Assembly: GCA_037892935.1 (NCBI GenBank)
Contig: JAYXKI010000008.1
Location: forward strand, 868,001 to 932,000
DNA: 64,000 nt
Direction: 5' to 3'
Source: Phlebopus portentosus
Taxonomy: Eukaryota; Basidiomycota; Agaricomycetes; Boletales; Boletinellaceae
The notes below the pieces were generated by a model, which searched no databases, had not been told where the DNA came from, and worked only from the letters and a program-made list of their open reading frames with translations. The translations under genes were made by a program, and so were the position numbers. How positions within the stretch are numbered: position 1 is the stretch's first letter; the number at the start of each line of letters is the position of its first letter. This document shows, one piece after another, positions 13,491 to 23,284 of this stretch.

Positions 13491-13661
13491 GGTCGTGGTT
13501 TGAGAGAGAGATGATTACACGATAAATAAATACAAAATGCTCTCATGTGAAAGTAATGCATGTCTGTCATCACACCACTGCTCAAGCATCATCCCGTGCC
13601 ATTCGGACTCTTTTCCTCTCTTCATCGCACACAACGACGGCCACTCTTCGCTGCTGCTACT
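13491..13661. promoter_or_regulatory. Bidirectional promoter, ArfGAP (-) / FAD1 (+)
   Basis: The two start codons are 171 bp apart and divergent, so both genes must share this segment. An in-frame ATG at 13560 would extend FAD1 by 34 residues with an uncharged, R-containing head. If used, it could act as a mitochondrial presequence. Confidence 0.6.
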
Positions 13662-15111
13662 ATGACATTGATCGACAGCAGGCATGCTAGGAATGTGAAC
13701 GTGCAGGTGTTCGACCAGGCCAAAATCGCCGCTGACGTCCGTAAACTGGCCGAGTCGAATGAGCCTATTGCACCGCTCGTCCGAGAGGCTCTCGATGTTA
13801 TAGACCAGGCTCTCGATGACCATACGTGCGTACCCAGCTTTTCGGAAGACATAGAGACTGAAAGTACTTCGTGTTTTGTTTTGCAGGCAGGACCGTGTTT
13901 CTCTCAGCTTCAATGGAGGCAAAGATTGTGCGTACCAGTCTTCTTTTCCTTGCAATACCTGCCTGTTCTAATGTCTGCTATGCTATAGGCACTGTTCTAC
14001 TACATCTATTCTACGCTGCTATCGGCATGCGCTCGTCCTCTTCAAAAGAACCTTATCGAATACCGACGCTCTACATCCCTCTTCCCTCTCCATTCCCTGA
14101 ACTCGAAGAATTCATCAAGCAGTCTGTCGTAGCGTACAACCTGGACCTCTACCACTGTTCACCTCCGCACACCGAGTCTGAACCTAAGACGAAGCCGGGG
14201 AATCCAAGGGACCTTCCTCCGATTGAGAGTGTAACTCGACCGGCATCTCCCCAGCCGAATGGAACAGGCAAGGAGAAGTACCCTGTTGGGAAGTCGAAGG
14301 GTGGGGAGGGCATGAGGAGAGCGCTGGAGGTCTACAAGCACGATTTCCCGCATGTTGAGGCTATTCTCGTTGGAACGCGCAGGGGAGATCCTCACGGAGG
14401 TCAGCATATAATCACCTTTTTTTCTCTATCATTTGTGCTGATTAGCCATTTGGATTTCCAGCGACTCTTGGGTTCCGCAACATGACGGACGGTGATTGGC
14501 CTCGCTTTGAACGCGTACATCCGATTATCAACTGGTCGTATACCGATATTTGGACCTTCCTTTGTTCGTTATCTGTGCCGTACTGTGTTCTATACGACCG
14601 CGGGTATGTCTTCCAGGATCAATTCGCGATTACTATTTGCTGATATATTGTTGTGTGCCGAAGATACACAAGCCTCGGCTCCACGTATAACACGTATCCC
14701 AACCCGGCACTGCGCATCCGTCCCGTATGTACGTCGAGATCAGAGGCTATTCCGTCACTCGAGACTCCCGACCCCGTACATCCTTTGGAGACGAACAGTC
14801 TATCTGCGAGAGCAGACGAGCCTTGGCTACCGATCGACTCGGAGTGTACTACACCGGCGCCTGGCTCTGATACTGAGATGCGGAATGGGCGGACCGATGG
14901 AAACTGGAGTGGGAACGGGAAGGAAAATGGGAAAACTGACCAATACGAAGAGGAGGAAGAGAGATATCTCCCAGCGTATGAACTTGTGGACGGAAATCTC
15001 GAACGTGCGGGCCGGGGGAAACGTCCTGGCTCTGGCTCTGGAGCAGAAAATAGGAAGAACGGGAGCAGGAGTAATGAGGTGGATGAAGTTAAGCTTGAGG
15101 GAAATTTATAG
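13662..15111 (+). CDS. FAD1: FAD synthase (FMN adenylyltransferase)
   Basis: Transfers AMP from ATP to FMN to make FAD (PAPS-reductase-like fold). Exons 13662-13825, 13887-13927, 13989-14399, 14462-14603 and 14664-15111 give 401 residues with exact phase. Key motifs are the PP-loop [17 protein letters not shown] (split by an intron after GGKD), [17 protein letters not shown], the substrate-binding stretch NMTDGDWP with [14 protein letters not shown], and YDRGYTSLGS. Compared with yeast Fad1 (about 300 residues) there is a roughly 50-residue Pro/Lys/Glu-rich insertion between LDLYHCSPP and MRRALEVYK. There is also a charged C-terminal extension of about 60 residues. An upstream in-frame ATG at 13560 is an alternative start. 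Confidence 0.93.
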
Positions 15112-15392
15112 AACGGTTTATCTAGAATCTTGTTGTGATTGGAGTCGATATTTCTGTTGTACATGCTTCGCAGCACGTTCGCGAGGTATGAAAAGGCAAA
15201 GATGGAGAATAATGTTGTATGGAATGTATATATTATATATCTTGCAATGGATGGATACGAGACCGATTACAAACAGAATCGACTCTATGGCAATAAATTA
15301 ACTATGTGCTATACGGATATGCGGTGATATAGATAACAAAAAGTAGTCCAGCGCTGGTATACCGAAAAAATAAGTGCAAGTATGTTGCACCG

Positions 15393-16766
15393 TTATTCGG
15401 GTTTATCAACCTTGCCGGCCTCGATCTCGTCAAGCGGTACTCGTTCATATGCCTTTTCGGCGGAGTGAGTAGGAGGATGCTGGGATTCGACATGTTTGAT
15501 CCAGGTGTAATAGATCGAGCCGCCGAGGATGATGGCTATACTAGCTGCGCGTCCGCTATAAAATTTGAACATTGATGAGTAACGTTGCTTTATCTCAATG
15601 AAAGGGATTACCTGGTAATGATATCGTGGAAAAGCCAGACGCCAAGGAAGGATGCGGCTACGCCGCGCACGGCGGACGAGACCATGTGTGTGATTGGTGA
15701 TGTTACTTTGATGGAAAGTAAGGAGGCGAGACTCATGAGGAAGCCGACAGTTCCCTGCGCAGTCAATATAAAATGAATTTTTGCGAAAGTTTCATATTAG
15801 GTCGAGAATAAGTACCGTGATGAGAGAACCCCACACGAATGTTCTAAGTTCCCGCGCGTCTCCGTACAGGAGGGCCAATACTCCAGGGAGTTCTCCACAG
15901 ATCACTACGACAACGCTCAGCGCAGCCGCACTTAGCAAATTTGTGTACCAGCTAAGATCAAGGGCGGAGTCGTTGAGCAATTTGATAGCTTTTTTTATGA
16001 CGACTGCGTGTAGGGCTGTAATTGCGCTGCTGGCGACGCCGAATAATACACCTGCCATCGAGACATGGACGCCATCGAGGAAGACGCCTACGAAGAAGCC
16101 AAGAGTGACAACGAGGGAGGCGAGGAGAATGGCGCGAGAGGGACGGGCGTGGATGAAGATGAAGGATGTGAGTACTGTGAATGGAAGGACGAGCCCCCGG
16201 GCGACTTGGTAGAAAGAAGCATCCACGTATTTAAGCGTGAGGTTGCTGAAGCTGATCACGGAGAGAATGTAATGGTCAAGATAGAGCTTGCAGACGTGAA
16301 GTAAAATGGGAACAGACCTGAGCCCGACGACGTTGAGAATGACCATAGGAGCAAGACCCTTGAAGAGAGACAGGTCGATATGAAAGGACAGTCTAACGAT
16401 ACCAGCAGCATGAGATACAAGGAAGAGCAGCACTGCGATGATAAGTTGGGTGAGGAGGAAGAACAACGGGACGGTTGTGGTGTTTAGCACCCATTTATTC
16501 CTACACGAAGCGGGTAAGCAAAGTTATGGCCTTTCATAAGGGAGAATGTATTTACGCCATGACCATCTGCGGTACGAATATAAGATAATTTGGAAAAGAA
16601 ATGATATTAATTGGGACATACTGCAAGAGCCGCAACCATGTAAAACGAGACAGTGCCAAACTGAAAAAAAAATGATGGATTTTAGTTTGTATAAACTGAA
16701 ATGAATACTTTATCAACGCACAACGAGCAGCCTCTCTGGAGGCTTTGGTATATTTTGTTGTGCCAT
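15393..16766 (-). CDS. Nucleotide-sugar transporter, GDP-fucose-transporter-like (SLC35C type)
   Basis: A drug/metabolite-superfamily carrier expected to exchange a nucleotide sugar for its monophosphate in Golgi or ER membrane. Seven exons (16766-16722, 16660-16622, 16566-16556, 16500-16318, 16251-15816, 15754-15612, 15555-15393) give 339 residues with exact phase. One exon is only 11 bp. About ten hydrophobic segments are visible. Family signature stretches are VSFYMVAALAMVMANKWVL, SFSNLTLKYVDASFYQVARG and PITHMVSSAVRGVAAS. The second resembles the GDP-fucose transporter signature. A charged cytosolic tail ends in a Lys/Glu-rich stretch without a classic KKxx. GDP-fucose as substrate is inferred from these stretches and from GDP-fucose synthase 10 kb away. 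Another GDP-sugar is possible. Confidence 0.82.
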
Positions 16767-16945
16767 TTTGAAGGGAAAAGGGAGGCCGTCAGTAGCGTAG
16801 TAGGGAAGGAAAGCTTGAACCACCGCAGTCGATGCTGTACGCGCGTGACACCTTCGGTCACGCACGCGTCAGTCACATTCCAGCGCGTCGTCGGCTCGAT
16901 GTCTTTGGTTTTGTGCATAAACTACCACCACGTTCATAATACAAA
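16767..16945. promoter_or_regulatory. Bidirectional promoter, transporter (-) / MRE11 (+), with MCB-like ACGCGT
   Basis: A 179-bp divergent promoter. It contains an imperfect inverted repeat GCGCGTGAC/GTCACGC at 16841-16864 and an ACGCGT at 16864-16869, which is the core of the MBF-bound MluI cell-cycle box in fungi. A single 6-mer is weak evidence by itself. Confidence 0.4.
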
Positions 16946-19835
16946 ATGCCTAAAACTTCAGCTGCTTTTCAGTCAGATGGTGCGTCAATGAAATAAATGC
17001 TGAAGCTATCGATATCCGCATTGCTCAAATGCCCGGTACTCCAGAGGACACGATCAAAATCCTGCTTGCAACGGATAATCACATAGGCTATCTGGAACGG
17101 GATCCTATCAGGGGAAGAGACTCCTTTAACACCTTTGAAGAAATCCTACAACTGGCGGTCAAGCATGATGTGAGATATTTGTTGTGGTCATTATAAATCA
17201 TTCATGTCTGTGTCTTAGGTCGACTTCATCCTTTTAGCAGGAGACCTGTTTCACGAGAACCGACCTTCAAGAGACTGTATATATCGTGTCATTGCTCTTC
17301 TGAGAGAATACACTATGGGAGATAGACCTATACAGGTTGAGCTACTCAGTGATCCAGATGAAGGGAGAGCTTCCGGGTTCTCGTAAGCCTTGGTAGTATT
17401 GCGAATACCTGATGAAGTAACGACTTGGTTAGATTTCCTGCCGTAAACTACGAAGACCCGAACTTCAACATTGGCATCCCTGTCTTCTCGATACATGGTA
17501 ATCATGATGATCCACAAGGCGCGGGACCTGTAGTGCTTTTTACCTCTCTCCCTTCGGCAGGTACTGATCTATAACGGTCCTAACAGGAAGGCGCACTGTG
17601 CGCTCTTGATTTGCTTTCTGTGACGGGTCTTTTGAACTACATGGGCAAGATAGACCTTCCTACGAATGACGCTGAGGCGCAAAACACGGGTATCGCGGTG
17701 AAACCAGTGCTTCTGAAGAAGGGCAACACACAGTTGGGTCTATATGGCATTGGAAACGTCAAGGACGCGCGATTGCACTTCGAGCTCAGGAGCAATCGTG
17801 TGAGAATGTACATGCCGCGAGATAAGCAAGATTGGTTCAACGTACTGCTATTGCATCAAAATAGGTTCTTGCAAACCTTCTCTCAATTCATTTCTCGTGA
17901 GTGCTGACTACGTGCTTGACGTAGAGTCAAACGTGGTCCGCAGGAATCAGTGCCTGAAGGCATGTTCGATGACAGTGTCGACCTTGTCGTTTGGGGACAT
18001 GAACATGACTGTCGTATCATCCCTGAACCGGTGGCTGGAAAAGAATACTATATAACTCAGCCAGGATCCTCCGTAGCAACTTCCTTGGCTGACGGAGAAT
18101 CACTCGAAAAGTGAGTCGGTATTCGTATAACAGACATGTTTATTGAGCCTTTTCCTTTCAGACATGTTGCTTTACTTCAGATTTGCGGGAAAGACTTCCG
18201 ATTAGATCCAATTCCTCTGCGTACCGTTCGTCCGTTCGTTGTTGACGAGGTCTGTCTTGTCGAGGCGGCAGAGGATGAAGGCTTCGACGTCTCTGATCAG
18301 ATTGAAGTTAGCAAGTTTCTGAAGCGAAGGGCACGTTCTTTGTTCAGAGATGGTATTCCAAAAAGTTCTCTGATTGCATTCATTCTTGTCAGGTCAATGA
18401 ATTGATTGAAAAAGCAAATGCGCAATGGGAAGAGCGAAACGCGCAAGCTTTACAGAGAGAAGAAGAACCACTCCCCGCAATGCTACCTTTGATTCGACTA
18501 AAGGTATTAAAGGCCTTTAACTTAATGATTCTCTCGGTGTTGAGCCTCGCTGTATACAATAGGTGGATACGACTGATGTCGCTGAGATGTCAAACCCAAT
18601 ACGCTTCGGACAAGAATTCCAGGGCCGTATAGCTAATCCTCGGGATGTCCTATTCTTCCATCGGTCCAAAAAGTTCACATCCCGGTCAAAGAAAACGGTC
18701 ATTGAAGAACCAGAACTCAGTATTGATGATCCTAACATGCCCGTTAGCGAAAAACTCGCAAAAATACGCGTGGGGACACTTGTGAAAGAATATTTGGCAG
18801 GCCAGGAGATGCAGTTACTCGGAGATGCTGGCATGGGCGATGCCATTCAGTTGTTTGTCGAGAAAGATGATCCTCATGCAATATCATCGTAAGTGCGGGC
18901 TGGTATTTTTTGTCTCTATCTCTTGAAGTAACCATGATGACGGGACAAAAGATATGTGAATTCGAGCTTGAGATCACTCATGAAAGGTGTCCAAGCCAAC
19001 GGCCAGGTCGAAGAGGAAGAATTGGATGGTGTCGTAAGTTACTCAGTGAGCAATATATTTCACGATACTCAACTGTCGCAGGTTCAAGAGGCGAGGAAGA
19101 AACACGAGGAAGAGTATAAAGAAAAGAAGAAAGGTGGGCATACAGGCGGAACGAAGGTAACTCGATTCCGTTCGTCGAAATTGTACTTCGGTCTTACGAA
19201 ACATGATAGGGCAAACAGAACGAAGGTTCTGATGCGGAGTCTGTTGACTCGATGATGATGGACCTGGATGGGGATGATGATGACTTTGAAGAACCTGCTC
19301 CCGCAAAAAGGGGGAAAGCGGCTGCTTCGAAAGCAAAAGGAAAGGGCACATCGAAAGCGGCGGCGCGTAAAGGAAGACAAGCCAAAGCACAGGTGAGCGT
19401 GATTGATATACGCCGCGAGCAATAGCTCAGACGAACTCGCAGTCGGATTCGGATGGCGAAGAAGACGAGAACGTCGAGGACGCCCCGAAGGCACCGAAGA
19501 AAACAAGTCGTGCGGCCGTGTTAAGGTACGTGGTTTTTGTCTGTGAATCATGTAAGCATCTGAGCAAGTTGTTTGAAGTCAAACCACGACCGCAAAGAAG
19601 GCCACGGGACGTGGAAAGGCAGCTGCATCGCAGACAAGCACGAAGCCTAAGCAAGCAACCTTGAGTTTCGCCCCTTCTGGTACTGGTGCTCGCGGTCGTG
19701 GCACGCGAACTGCCGCGACTGCCGCCAGAGGAAAGATGCAGAAAGTTGTACGTCTTCTCCGGTTATCTTCCAAGGGGTTATTGATGGTAGAGTCATGTTG
19801 CTCAGGTCGAAGTAGACAGTGATAGCGACGAATGA
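16946..19835 (+). CDS. MRE11: Double-strand break repair nuclease MRE11
   Basis: Nuclease subunit of the MRN/MRX complex, which processes breaks and telomere ends. Fifteen exons close exactly in phase at 700 residues. They are 16946-16979, 17045-17169, 17219-17382, 17433-17529, 17587-17864, 17925-18110, 18162-18330, 18393-18503, 18563-18888, 18952-19033, 19082-19156, 19219-19392, 19443-19525, 19579-19747 and 19806-19835. Phosphoesterase motifs are [43 protein letters not shown] and [12 protein letters not shown]. The DNA-binding cap has [16 protein letters not shown]. The C-terminal tail is acidic, then K/R/A/G-rich, as in other MRE11 proteins. The intron at 18331-18392 appears to use a GC donor. 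The exon 13 acceptor is ambiguous between two in-phase AG sites. An alternative start is ATG 17029. Confidence 0.95.
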
Positions 19836-19932
19836 TACCTGAATTTTGTGTCAGACAATTCTTCATTAATGTACTATCAGCACTTGTCTTTCCTGCATAT
19901 CTTGTAACCCTACCTCTAAACCGTATCTGCAC

Positions 19933-21162
19933 CTATCTGACGTTTGAATCCATCCGATCTCCTCCCATTATCCTCTCCGTCAGCGCCTCACAAGAGACTA
20001 ATTTCCGTATTCGGTCGATGCAAGCCTTATGTATGCTTAGCTGCATGTCACCGGCATCTGAGCCGGAGGACGACATCGAGAAGAAACTCGCGGAAGCCTT
20101 CTCCACATCCATAATCCTGATGCGAGGTCCCCATATACTACCTCGATAAGCATCCACAATACGCATTGAAGCGAGAGAGACAAGTTCTGTCGCAGACGCA
20201 ATCATTGCAATTTCCAGAGGGTCCAGGAATGTTATCTGGCCGAGATAAATGGTCTGAAGATATGGCATGGGCAACAGTGGCGACATTGGTACGGAGTCGA
20301 TCGGGTCAGTGACATAATCATGTGCCACTATACCCAGAGCTTTCGCAAGCAGATGTGTCGGATATCCGTCCTCAGGCAGAGGGAACGATAGATTAGTGAG
20401 TTTGAGGTGACGAAGATGTGTCCATGATTGCATTGCCTTGAACAGATACGAGGCAGCGATTGGTACGATCTGAGATTGAACAAGTCAGAGGCCGTGATTA
20501 TAATGTGAGAGGATACGAGAGGTGAAGCTTACGGCAATGGAGAAATGATGAGCTGGATCGGGACCTGTCCAAATAAATTCAAATGGGCTTGTAGAATATG
20601 TTTGAGTTTTGTCGAAAGGGAATCTCTGGAAGGTAACTCACTCCGTCAAATCGAGAGCATTGAAAAGATAGTCGGAACTCTCGTCAAGTCTAAGAGAGTT
20701 TAGGCACAACTGTATACGTCGAAACCCCAGCTTTCCGCGTGGCGAATGGTTGTATTGGTCATACTCCGAGTCCAAGACTGATTTACGAGTGAGGTCTGCT
20801 AAGCGAAGAAACAGTTCGCGAAGGAGTTTGAATAGATGGTAATTAACCGTCCCTCCAGCAAGATTGATGAAGATCACCCTCGGGCGGAATACGAGTTTAT
20901 GGCACGTCCTGACAAAACGATCGAGCTGGCGAACGGACGAGAAACGCAGGACGGTGTGTAGTAGAGATAAGCACAAGTTGTGAAAATAGGAGTTGACCAT
21001 AAGCAGGGACATTGGTCGCCGAGGCGTCTCGTCGAATACGAATTCAATAATTTTTAACAGAATCTCTGCAGGTAAAGCTAGGCTCATATTCCCTGGTGTG
21101 CTGTAGCAGTTAGGTGATAAGGAGCGCATCCGTCTAGATAGACAACGGAGGTATTTATTCAA
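19933..21162 (-). CDS. F-box-like protein with leucine-rich C-terminal part
   Basis: Probable substrate adaptor of an SCF-type ubiquitin ligase, from a large and fast-evolving family in Agaricomycetes. Exons 21162-20642, 20587-20533 and 20469-19933 give 370 residues with exact phase. An F-box-like start LALPAEILLKIIEFVFDE lies at residues about 28-45. An internal ATG at 21087 (26th codon) just before it is an equally likely start and gives 345 residues. Downstream blocks such as HLRHLKLTNLSFPL and LPYLQTIYLGQITFLDPLE-like stretches have the leucine spacing of degenerate LRRs. Substrate unknown. The gene is convergent with MRE11, with stop codons about 100 bp apart. Confidence 0.68.
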
Positions 21163-21224
21163 ACGTTTATATAATCAGATGTTCTGAGCCTGAAACGCCG
21201 ATCATCTCTTCGCCATTGCAATGC

Positions 21225-21845
21225 ATGGCCGAATCCACTGTAAATGAACAGTTTGCTTCCTACCCTTTTGACACAGATGAAGCATTCCAGGTTCGTGTGT
21301 CCTGTGGTCCTGACTGTGATCCGATTTCTGAGTGACGATTCAGGAAGGACTATCGAGCATTCTAGAGTCTGTAGTACAGCAAGGTGAATCGACTTCTGAC
21401 AGTCGAGAAGATATTATTGGCCGGGCCAAAGCATTCTACTTCTCATCGTTGGTGCAATCGAAACGCTCTAGTATGACTGCTTGCCTCATTTGATATTTGT
21501 CTAGCGTCACTGGGTATCAAGTAACGTGGGACGAGTTGAAGTCTGCAAATACGGTACCTTCGCCAGGCCGGCGAAGTACTGGCGAGCACCATACCCAGAA
21601 CGACGAGAAGGTTCTGACTTTCGCCGAGATCGTATCTCTGATTGAGTCGAATCAGGCGCACCTTGTCCCAAATAATGAGAGCATACCAGGAGGCACAACC
21701 GTGCGTTGACTCGCAATTCCAGTGAAAATCGATGGAGCTGATTGATCACAACATTGATTTCCAGGAAGAAATTCCGAGCGCATCAACAGCCGAGCGAAGA
21801 AAGAAGCCCTGGGAGCTCGTTGCTAATACGGACGCTGGCCGTTAA
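21225..21845 (+). CDS. Small KPWE-motif protein, PEX39-like
   Basis: Four exons (21225-21290, 21344-21447, 21505-21700, 21765-21845) give 148 residues with exact phase. The N-terminal half is acidic and helical (FDTDEAFQEGLSSILESVVQ, then IIGRAKAFYFSS). The C-terminal half has LTFAEIVSLIESNQ, a PGGTT turn, and ends RRKKPWELV. A short I-x3-I-x-PG segment followed by a basic KPWE is the hallmark of the KPWE-domain proteins. That family includes the small peroxin PEX39, which assists PEX7 in PTS2 import, and N-terminal parts of PEX14-like proteins. The assignment rests on motif order only, recalled from the family. The donor of the second intron (GTTGGT) is weak but is the only one that keeps phase. 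Confidence 0.6.
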
Positions 21846-22299
21846 CGTTAGGAGGTGCACACTGACAACGGCACACATATATACTGGTATTACACAAAAA
21901 GAAACCATTCATTAGCATGCACATTTCAAACATGATCGCTTTGTATGGCCATTTACATACGTGTACAACATGAGAGCAAGAAACATTACTACCAGCAAAC
22001 AACATCTGAAATTCATCGCACAGGGGGCAAAACCCTATTCCGAACCTGAAAATTTTGATCCGGAACTGAAATCCAGCCAATCAGAGGCGAGCTTTCCAAT
22101 TCTGTTGCCTATATAAACGGCTCAGAAACGTAATTCTGCCCCCTGTGCGCGATCGGTTCAGTGCAGAATACTAATGCAGTGTAATACGACCTAGGCTCCG
22201 TAGCAAAACGCAAATATGTACATCTTCAAAACCATACCCTCGCGGTCAACCCAGCTGAGGAAAGTAGCACTTACTATTGTAGTCAAATACACGAGTGGT
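21846..22299. other. Intergenic with a short inverted-repeat element
   Basis: Non-coding flank of the small KPWE gene. The only structure seen is the 137-bp inverted-repeat element listed separately and the left edge of a foldback MITE at about 22300. Confidence 0.5.
22016..22152. mobile_element. Short MITE-like element
   Basis: The left end ATCGCACAGGGGGCA and the right end (read on the other strand) ATCGCGCACAGGGGGCA are inverted copies about 15 bp long, enclosing about 110 bp without an ORF. The size and terminal inverted repeats fit a MITE. No clear target duplication could be picked out. Confidence 0.45.
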
Positions 22300-23115
22300 G
22301 CATCACAAAAATTTGTACGAGATAATATAAGACTATAACCCGCGTACGGCATTTATGAGTGAATATTAGACCTCTAATTTGACATGATAGTCTGCAAACT
22401 TGACATAATCTGTTATACAGGTGGGTACAAAAAGTCTTCGGCCTCCTCATTTATGGAAGGTGATTTGCATGCCTTCTCGGGAAATAAACAACAGCGAAAC
22501 GAGGAGATCCCTCACCTCTGCCGATATGAACAAGTTGGCGAGTGCTATCCGACACTTATAGTACCAGATAGAGCATGCAAATCCTCCTTCCTAAAGCAGG
22601 GGGGCCGAAGACTTACTGCTGTTTGCATAATTCCTTAGAATGGCAATCATCACGTGTTTTTTCGCCGCATCCAACCAAAATTGATTGAAATGGGTTTTTC
22701 TCCGTCAATATTCATCCATATTGTCCAGTTAAACAATGTAAAATTAGAGAAGTTAATGATTAGTATATAGAGCAAAAAATAATCTGTATATTTTGCTTTG
22801 CCACTACATGCTTGCTAAAATTTACAATCCTTTGAAATCCAGTAAAAAAAACTGAGTAGCCTATTTTAAACTTGTGCTCCTAATTCATATGAGTAAACTA
22901 TACAGAATTTTTTGTAGTTAATGTATCTATTATTGATTTCTCTAATTTTACATCACTTAACTGGACAAAACAGCTGAATATTGACGGAGAAAAACCCATT
23001 TCAATCAATTTTGGTTGGATGCGGCGGAAAAACACGTGATGATTGCCATTCTAAGGAATTATGCAAACAGCAGTAATGTACCCACCTGTAATTCCGTGCA
23101 AATTTTTGTGATGCG
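22300..23115. mobile_element. Foldback MITE with long inverted arms
   Basis: The segment from GCATCACAAAAATTTGTAC (about 22299) is matched in inverted form at 23096-23114. Inner arms of about 150 bp (22615-22760 and 22950-23095) are nearly perfect inverted copies, including a TTGACGGAGAAAAACCC-type stretch and CACGTG. No ORF of its own is seen, so it is a non-autonomous DNA element or foldback. The left arm is longer than the right because another element has landed in it (22432-22614). It lies directly upstream of the SNF2 gene, with its end about 170 bp from that start codon. Confidence 0.75.
22432..22614. mobile_element. MITE nested in the left arm of the foldback element
   Basis: Perfect 12-bp ends AAGTCTTCGGCC / GGCCGAAGACTT, extended by imperfect matching to about 43 bp (both arms run to GGATTTGCATGC or its variant). 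The right arm of the host element has the uninterrupted site (GTACATTACTGC), which shows that about 180 bp was added here. Confidence 0.7.
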
Positions 23116-23284
23116 CCGCCGCCGAGATACCTATAAAAAATTGCAGGTAAATCAATTGCTATGTAGTATACCCAGAGTCACGGGTGACGCCTCGCGAAAG
23201 TCAACAGTCACGTGCGTGTGCTGGCCCACAACGCCCAGTGGCCCACACGCGTCTTGCACCTCAACCATACCTTCCCCGCGTAAC

